Shown: positions 25,608-32,670 of the stretch, piece after piece
How positions within the stretch are numbered: the stretch's first letter is position 1
Layout: each line of letters opens with the position of its first letter
The notes under the pieces: model-generated
Seen by the model: the letters and a program-made list of their open reading frames with translations, nothing else
Told to the model about the DNA's origin: nothing
Database searches by the model: none
Source: Legionella yabuuchiae
GTDB lineage: Bacteria; Pseudomonadota; Gammaproteobacteria; Legionellales; Legionellaceae
Direction of reading: 5' to 3'
Assembly (NCBI RefSeq): GCF_900640115.1
Contig: NZ_CAAAIW010000029.1
Span: 1-32,670, forward strand
Length of the DNA stretch: 32,670 bases
Translations under genes and position numbers: made by a program

Positions 25608-26063
25608 ATGATTTACCTAAGAATGCTCAAGGCGTGTGGATTGGTGTTGGTGCTTTATAGCAATGCTTTATTTGCTACACAAACACTGCACGATTTATAC
25701 GGCCGTGAAATACCCTTATCTTCCCTTAAAGGTAAGTGGGTTTATATCAATTATTGGGCAAGTTGGTGTCAGCCTTGTCTGGAAGAAATCCCTGAACTCA
25801 ATCGATTTTACAATCGCTATAAAGCCAATGACGTGGTTATACTAGGCGTCAATTACGATGCGCTCCCCCTACAAGAACAAAAACAATTAGTGCGAGAATT
25901 TGGCATTAAATACCCTAATTTAAGCCAAGACCCGTCAGCCTTCTTTCACATAGGAGACATTCGAGGCGTTCCAGTAACGTTCGTGTTTAATCCAGAAGGA
26001 AAGCTCAGAAAAACCTTATACGGCCCACAAACGATAAAATCACTAAGACAAGTGATGTCTTGA
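25608..26063 (+). CDS. TlpA-like thioredoxin-fold protein, exported
   Basis: This 151-residue protein has an N-terminal hydrophobic signal or anchor (LKACGLVLVLYSNALFA), followed by a redoxin domain with the active site WASWCQPCLEEIPEL (Cys54 and Cys57) and the cis-proline motif GVPVTFVFN (Pro122). It probably acts as a periplasmic thiol-disulfide reductase, as in TlpA/ResA, but its client proteins are unknown. I chose ATG at 25608 because AAAGG lies five nt upstream; an upstream TTG-type start would add a non-hydrophobic extension. It is divergent from wrbA and convergent with hflX, 35 bp away. Confidence 0.85.
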   Translation: MIYLRMLKACGLVLVLYSNALFATQTLHDLYGREIPLSSLKGKWVYINYWASWCQPCLEEIPELNRFYNRYKANDVVILGVNYDALPLQEQKQLVREFGIKYPNLSQDPSAFFHIGDIRGVPVTFVFNPEGKLRKTLYGPQTIKSLRQVMS

Positions 26064-26098
26064 TCAGGGGTCAGAGATTGAGACTCATTTGAATCGGG

Positions 26099-27352
26099 TC
26101 AGGAAGTTTCTCTCAACAAACGTTCTTTTTCATCGCGAGTCAATCGGACGGTGATGCGCCATCCGCCATCTTTTATTTCTTTTTCCTCTAATACGGCATC
26201 CAACTGATACAATCGCGCACGCAGTCTAGCTTCTTCAGGCTTTAGTTCCAATGTTTCTTCAACAATACCTCCGTGAAGTTGCTGCGCGATGGCTTCTTTT
26301 AATAATTCAAGACCTTCTCCTGTGGCGGCAGAAAGCCAAACTTTGCAGCTATCATCACGACAATCTAATTTTGGTTCCCAGTCTTGTTGGCGATCGATTT
26401 TGTTGAATACAACAATTCGTTTCACTTCATCGGCATCAATTTCTTTTAACACCTGTTCAACCGCGGTAATGTGATCGCGCCAAATAGGATCCGAGATATC
26501 AATCACATGCAGTAATAAATCGGCCTCTTTGGTTTCTTCAAGCGTGGCATGAAAGGCATCCACAAGCTTATGAGGTAAATCACGAATAAAACCAACGGTA
26601 TCTGCCAATATTACAGAAGCAGAACCCGGAAGATCTAATTTACGCATGGTTGGGTCGAGCGTTGCGAACAATTGATTGGCGGCGTAAATTTTTTCGCCCG
26701 TTAATGCGTTAAACAGTGTAGATTTTCCAGCATTGGTATAACCCACCAAAGAAACCGTCGGCATCGATGCACGGCGGCGAGCTCGACGGCTTTGATCGCG
26801 ATTTTGCCGTACTTTTTCAAGACGTTTATGAATCGATTTGATTCGCTCGCGCAACAAACGACGGTCCGTTTCCAACTGGGTCTCACCTGGGCCTCGTAAG
26901 CCTATCCCCCCTTTTTGACGCTCCAAGTGCGTCCATCCGCGAACTAAGCGTGTTGATAAGTGCTCAAGCTGAGCCAGTTCCACTTGTAACTTACCCTCAA
27001 ACGTTCGCGCACGCTGCGCAAAAATATCAAGGATTAATCCGGCTCGATCTACAACGCGGCATTTAAACAACTTTTCTAAATTTCGCTCTTGTGAAGGTGA
27101 TAATTCATGATTAATTAACACTAACTCTGCGTCAAGCGCCGCTACTTGGGCTTGGACTTCTTCGGCTTTACCTAATCCAATAAAATATTTAGCCTCTGGA
27201 GATGAACGTGAGCCTTTTACGCAGGATAGGATTGTTGCATCAGCCGAGCGGGCAAGCTCTTTAAATTCGGCTAAGGCCGTTTCATAATCAATACCGGGGA
27301 GAGCCAATTGCACCAAAATGGCCCGCTCTCCACCTTCTGGACGTTCAAACAA
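26099..27352 (-). CDS. hflX: GTPase HflX
   Basis: HflX is a ribosome-associated GTPase that splits stalled 70S ribosomes under stress. The N-terminal HflX domain (1-195) includes GGIGLRGPGETQLE (148-161) before the long helical segment; the G domain has G1 GYTNAGKST (204-212), G3 DTVGF (251-255) and G4 NKID (317-320). Length 417. The start is TTG at 27352 (MFERPEGGERAILVQL aligns with E. coli HflX's MFDRYDAGEQ start). It follows hfq by 46 bp, as in the E. coli hfq-hflX order. Confidence 0.95.
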   Translation of the reverse strand: MFERPEGGERAILVQLALPGIDYETALAEFKELARSADATILSCVKGSRSSPEAKYFIGLGKAEEVQAQVAALDAELVLINHELSPSQERNLEKLFKCRVVDRAGLILDIFAQRARTFEGKLQVELAQLEHLSTRLVRGWTHLERQKGGIGLRGPGETQLETDRRLLRERIKSIHKRLEKVRQNRDQSRRARRRASMPTVSLVGYTNAGKSTLFNALTGEKIYAANQLFATLDPTMRKLDLPGSASVILADTVGFIRDLPHKLVDAFHATLEETKEADLLLHVIDISDPIWRDHITAVEQVLKEIDADEVKRIVVFNKIDRQQDWEPKLDCRDDSCKVWLSAATGEGLELLKEAIAQQLHGGIVEETLELKPEEARLRARLYQLDAVLEEKEIKDGGWRITVRLTRDEKERLLRETS

Positions 27353-27398
27353 GATTTAAATTCCATTCGTTAAAAAATTGTATCAGTCTATCATATTT

Positions 27399-27623
27399 TT
27401 AATCACCAGAGGACAGATTAACCGCTCTTGAAGGAACCACGGTCGATACTGCGTGCTTAAAGACCATTTGAGTCACCGCGTTTTTAAGCAAAATAACATG
27501 CTCATCATAATCATCTACGATGCCATGCAACTTTATGCCGTTTACAAGAAATACGGATACCGGCATTTTTTCTTGGATTAATGCCTTAAGAAATGACTCT
27601 TGTAACGCTTGATTGTGAGACAT
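27399..27623 (-). CDS. hfq: RNA chaperone Hfq
   Basis: Hfq is a hexameric Sm-like RNA chaperone for small RNA pairing and mRNA control. Sm1 is [20 protein letters not shown] and Sm2 is [12 protein letters not shown] (E. coli: YKHAISTVVPSR). It has 74 residues and almost no C-terminal tail (E. coli 102). The segment that in E. coli carries the rim Arg16/Arg17/Arg19 patch (RRER) reads IQEK here, so two of the three basic rim positions are lost or changed. AAGGAG precedes the ATG. hflX follows. Confidence 0.96.
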   Translation of the reverse strand: MSHNQALQESFLKALIQEKMPVSVFLVNGIKLHGIVDDYDEHVILLKNAVTQMVFKHAVSTVVPSRAVNLSSGD

Positions 27624-27867
27624 TGCCTGCTCCTTGTAATTATTATTTTTGGCAACAACTTGTTATTTATTTGTCGTACGATTTAGAAAATACTTTAGCA
27701 ATGTTCCCTGGTGATGGTTCACTGCTATACCCATTCCCCCGCAGATACGGATTTTTTTGCGACTTGAATTTGGTGCCAGGATAGCGAAAATCCAGTATCT
27801 TCAGGTGGAATGAGTATATGATCTTACCTACACTAAAGAATAGAGTCGTATTATTAAGGACAATATT

Positions 27868-28254
27868 ATGAACATTACCTTATTTCTTGCTGAAGTCATT
27901 GGCTGGTATTTTGTAATCATCAGCTTATTTGTGTTGATTCGCAGGCGCAAAATGGAAGCAATTTTGTTAAACATCGCAAGTCAGCCATCAATGATTGTGA
28001 TCATTGGCATCGTCACTGTTATCCTAGGTGTATTGATGGTGGTTAGTCATAATAGTTGGGTGATGGATTGGCCTGTGATAATCACCTTAATTTCCTGGTT
28101 GGTGCTTTTTGGCGGCTTATTTCGCCTGTTTCTTCCCGAGTGGGGTGTTAAAGTTGCTCATTGGTGGTTTAACAACCAACCCTATTTGATCGCGCTTACG
28201 GTGGTGTATTTATTAATTGGATTATTTTTACTTTACAAAGCCTTTACCATTTAA
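27868..28254 (+). CDS. Small four-helix membrane protein, unknown function
   Basis: I do not recognise the family. The 128-residue product is almost entirely hydrophobic: segments at 5-24, 40-60, 68-88 and 105-124, joined by short loops with an RRRK patch after the first helix and a W-rich loop (WGVKVAHWWFNNQPY). AAGGAC lies before the ATG. It is first of four closely spaced small genes that run into YqjD-like and YqjE-like genes, 84 bp upstream of the next. An envelope or membrane stress role for the set is inferred. Confidence 0.7.
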   Translation: MNITLFLAEVIGWYFVIISLFVLIRRRKMEAILLNIASQPSMIVIIGIVTVILGVLMVVSHNSWVMDWPVIITLISWLVLFGGLFRLFLPEWGVKVAHWWFNNQPYLIALTVVYLLIGLFLLYKAFTI

Positions 28255-28338
28255 TAGCGATTGAAATTTCACATTTTTTTAAAACTTCGACTATTATTAA
28301 CATCACCACTACAAAACCAAAAACAAAGGACTGATAAT

Positions 28339-28596
28339 ATGGCAACTACAACGAGAAAACGAACCAACAATAATGACAAAGCACATGTTTCGGAAGCAGC
28401 GAACGCCCTCTTGAATGAGAGCAAAAAGTACGCTTATGAGCTCTATGAAGAAGGCGTCAATAAAGTCAATGGCGCAGGACAACATGCTAAAGAATACGGT
28501 GACGAGCTAGCAGACAAAGTCAAAAAAAATCCCATGACCTCACTTTTAGTTGCGGCCGGTGTTGGGTTTTTGTTGTCATCGTTATTACGTAAATAA
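28339..28596 (+). CDS. YqjD/ElaB-like (DUF883) membrane-anchored protein
   Basis: The 85-residue protein has a polar, helical N-terminus with basic TTTRKRTNNN, a heptad-like middle (SKKYAYELYEEGVNKVNG) and a C-terminal transmembrane anchor NPMTSLLVAAGVGFLLSSLL followed by Arg-Lys, which is the DUF883/YqjD arrangement. E. coli YqjD and ElaB tie ribosomes to the membrane in stationary phase. I chose the ATG at 28339 (AAAGGA upstream); a TTG at 28261 would add a hydrophobic stretch. Its stop overlaps the start of the next gene by one base. Confidence 0.8.
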   Translation: MATTTRKRTNNNDKAHVSEAANALLNESKKYAYELYEEGVNKVNGAGQHAKEYGDELADKVKKNPMTSLLVAAGVGFLLSSLLRK

Positions 28597-29021
28597 TGAA
28601 GCCAATCGATGAATTAATCGGCCTTGTTTCCAGCAAATATGAAGCAGTCAAAACCCTGCTAACCATCATTAAGCTGGAAACAAAATTGGCCGGTTTAAGC
28701 GTTTTTCCTTTGGTCATAAACCTAGGAATTCTGATTGCTATTGCTCTAACCGCTTGGTTTACGGCAATGATATTAGTTGGTTATGGCTTTTATGTGCTTT
28801 TTAATCATTTTTTTATAGCCATTCTAGGAGTATCTATCCTAAATCTGATTTTTCTAGGCCTCTCAATAAAATACCTGCTTTATACCCTTAAAAACATGAG
28901 CTTTGAACGAACAAGACGATTACTATCCCAACAAAAAGGTAACAGCGATGATGACAACGAGAAGAGAAGTGATCAAAACCTTGGAGAGGATGGAAAAGAA
29001 ATTTCACCGCGAGCAACGTGA
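28596..29021 (+). CDS. YqjE-like / holin-X type membrane protein
   Basis: The 141-residue protein has an N-terminal amphipathic part, hydrophobic segments at about 37-68 and 72-96, and a very polar acidic tail (NSDDDNEKRSDQNLGEDG). Size, layout and position after a YqjD-like gene match the YqjE/holin-X (PF07332-type) proteins; the precise role is unknown. TAATG coupling joins it to the previous gene. Its 3' end overlaps the next gene for 74 bases, in the polar tail. Confidence 0.75.
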   Translation: MKPIDELIGLVSSKYEAVKTLLTIIKLETKLAGLSVFPLVINLGILIAIALTAWFTAMILVGYGFYVLFNHFFIAILGVSILNLIFLGLSIKYLLYTLKNMSFERTRRLLSQQKGNSDDDNEKRSDQNLGEDGKEISPRAT

Positions 29022-29238
29022 TGCTGACCGCCATAGACAATATTGGTTCAACGTATTCAAAGAATATCAACCCTTGATTATCGCAGCTTCTATCCCTTTA
29101 GTTTATCTTTTTATACGCGCCACGGGTAAAAAAGCGAACCTTCAACAAGCCAAACGATACGCACGCTATTTAATATTAACGATTATTGCCAGCATACAAT
29201 CCAAAGTTTTATCCAGTCTGGTCAATAAAGCGTTTTGA
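28948..29238 (+). CDS. YqjK-like small membrane-associated protein
   Basis: This 96-residue basic protein has a charged coiled N-terminus (TLERMEKKFHREQRDADRHR), one hydrophobic segment (LIIAASIPLVYLFIRA, residues 43-58) and a second amphipathic helix (72-90). I chose ATG at 28948, which has AAAAAGG eight nt upstream; a longer frame starting at 28903 has no such site. Place and architecture suggest the yqjK slot of a yqjD-yqjE-yqjK set. It overlaps the YqjE-like gene by 74 bp. A palindrome AGAGATCTCT follows the stop. Confidence 0.65.
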   Translation: MMTTRREVIKTLERMEKKFHREQRDADRHRQYWFNVFKEYQPLIIAASIPLVYLFIRATGKKANLQQAKRYARYLILTIIASIQSKVLSSLVNKAF

Positions 29239-29573
29239 GAGATCTCTTACAAGATTATAAGCCCAAACTTAGATGACTCACTCTGTGAAAAAGTTATACT
29301 TACATCACAAGGATTGACACGGAGTGTCTGACAAGAAGTCAATTAAGGACCAGCACGCAGAATGCTTTACCGCAAGGAAGCGGACTTTAATAGAGCTAAT
29401 CACTGCGTTCTGGCTTTATATCCTATGTTAGTAGACACTAAATTTATACTCTCCGAGCCGCGTGCAAAAGCAATCGTTAGGACTCAAATTCTGGTAATTA
29501 TATCCACTTGCAGTATTTCCGTTATAGCCACATCTAAGATGTTAAGAGAAAAAACGCGGGTATCACGTACTTC

Positions 29574-29737
29574 TATACCCGTAATCTTTCAAAATGCGTG
29601 ATTTATGCTTTTTCTTTTTCGCCCTGCCGCATTTTAAAAAACTCGCAAGGGAATGAGCCATTACTCGCTTTTTAAAATGCGGCAGGACAAAAAATAAAGG
29701 CGCCTAAAAACACGCATTTTGAAAGATTACGGGTATA
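29574..29737. mobile_element. MITE-like palindromic element, complete copy
   Basis: The element is bounded by 27-bp perfect inverted ends (TATACCCGTAATCTTTCAAA... at the left, its complement at 29711-29737) and contains a second, 18-bp perfect inverted pair (29623-29640 with 29669-29686), so it can fold into a long two-part hairpin. TA borders fit a TA-targeting (IS630/Tc1-like) miniature transposon, but no target duplication is proven. A 71-bp piece (29667-29737) is repeated exactly, inverted, at 32600-32670. Confidence 0.7.
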
Positions 29738-29850
29738 TATTTTTTATTTAACCTTTTTTGGCAATGCCTAGATGGAGATGAACGCGTAATCCGGGATGGT
29801 TATAACGAGATCGACCTCCTGGATTACAGCCATCACCTCCACACTGCGCA

Positions 29851-29875
29851 AAAACTAAAAAACCACCGTAGTTTT
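29851..29875 (-). terminator. Possible gyrB terminator
   Basis: On the minus strand, AAAACTA pairs with TAGTTTT around an 11-base loop just past the gyrB stop, followed by two T. The AT-rich stem makes it a weak candidate. Confidence 0.35.
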
Positions 29876-29886
29876 ATTCAGTAACA

Positions 29887-32448
<2,562 letters not shown>

Positions 32449-32540
32449 TTAATGGGCAGAGCTCACCATTTTAATGAGCATAGATACAATTCGGAATAAC
32501 AGATCTCTGGCATCACTAAGCTTCTTTGTTTCGATCAGAC

Positions 32541-32557
32541 CTAGGCAACGTATATGG
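32541..32557 (+). repeat. 17-bp exact direct repeat, copy 2
   Basis: This is the second occurrence of the sequence at 6133-6149, in the same orientation, about 40 bp from the MITE-like fragment. Confidence 0.6.
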
Positions 32558-32599
32558 ACTCATCCGTTTTCGCAAGTAATCATTGAGTGAAAAGAGAAG

Positions 32600-32670
32600 T
32601 ATACCCGTAATCTTTCAAAATGCGTGTTTTTAGGCGCCTTTATTTTTTGTCCTGCCGCATTTTAAAAAGC
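32600..32670. mobile_element. MITE-like element, copy truncated by the window end
   Basis: All 71 bases are the exact reverse complement of 29667-29737, that is one end of the palindromic element plus its inner hairpin arm. The window ends inside it, so its full length is unknown. It lacks the ATTTATGCTTTTTC spacer of the left half of the first copy, showing that the two halves of the element differ. Confidence 0.75.

Larger units (their letters stand above)
29239..29886. other. Non-coding gap before gyrB, with MITE-like palindrome
   Basis: No intact gene is seen. From the left: a small perfect hairpin GACAC-GGA-GTGTC (29316-29328); a stretch with an open minus-strand frame (about 29490-29590) encoding GIEVRDTRVFSLNILDVAITEILQ-like residues interrupted by a TGA, which may be a decayed gene but is unidentified; the 164-bp palindromic element (29574-29737); a further imperfect inverted pair GTAATCC/GGATTAC near 29790-29826; and a possible gyrB terminator at 29851-29875. 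Confidence 0.45.

Noticed and set aside
29316-29328. GACAC-GGA-GTGTC hairpin as a small RNA
   Set aside because: A 5-bp stem alone is too little evidence for an RNA gene.
29362-29601. 79-codon plus-strand open frame ending in the palindromic element
   Set aside because: No family recognised, the ribosome site is at an unusual distance, and the 3' end lies inside the repeat; probably accidental.

Overview
This window looks like a chromosomal segment of a gammaproteobacterium, most likely of the Legionellaceae/Legionellales. It is moderately AT-rich. Housekeeping proteins are close to E. coli orthologues, and several E. coli gene neighbourhoods are kept: rnr-rlmB, zapA/ygfB-pepP-ubiH-ubiI, rlmKL with darP beside it, hfq-hflX, and a yqjD-yqjE-yqjK-like set. 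They are mixed with genes of a type I associate with Legionella: a papain-like C1 peptidase with a signal peptide, a large polytopic protein with a Pro/Ser/Thr/Glu-rich tail, and a retropepsin/7TM/ATP-grasp triad. The family assignment is inference; there is no rRNA in the window to test it.

Layout. 1-693: non-coding, with a decayed IS4-like transposase fragment and a repeat just upstream of sodB. 694-2507: sodB and argD (+). 2565-5499: rlmB and rnr (-), overlapping by 8 nt. 5549-9187: a small periplasmic protein (-), a DUF4254 protein (+) and a 764-residue membrane protein (-). 9424-12457: retropepsin-like protein, inactive transglutaminase with 7TM domain, and ATP-grasp ligase (+), an apparent operon. 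12460-17913: C1 peptidase, ubiI, ubiH, pepP and ygfB (-), with zapA divergent (18015-18326, +). 18334-24371: parC, rlmKL, darP and a TauE/SafE permease (-). 24614-27623: wrbA (-), a TlpA-like thioredoxin (+), hflX and hfq (-). 27868-29238: four small membrane or stress-type genes (+). 29887-32304: gyrB (-), flanked on both sides by non-coding DNA with a MITE-like palindromic repeat.

How the genes work together. Ribosome and RNA metabolism is heavily represented (rnr, rlmB, rlmKL, darP, hflX, hfq, and a YqjD-like protein). DNA topology is covered by gyrB and parC, cell division by zapA. Aerobic respiration and oxidative stress are covered by two ubiquinone hydroxylases, sodB and wrbA. The parts least explained by housekeeping are the 6328-13542 block (DUF4254, large membrane protein, protease/ligase triad, cysteine peptidase) and the repeats around sodB and gyrB.

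Most unusual observations. A 41-bp repeat (40/41 identical) lies upstream of sodB and of gyrB in the same orientation as each gene, with the same 41-nt offset to each predicted -10 box. A 164-bp MITE-like palindrome has a 71-bp exact inverted partial copy on the other side of gyrB. The Hfq rim patch is altered. DnaA-box-like sites cluster between parC and rlmKL. No CRISPR array, rRNA, tRNA or prophage was seen.
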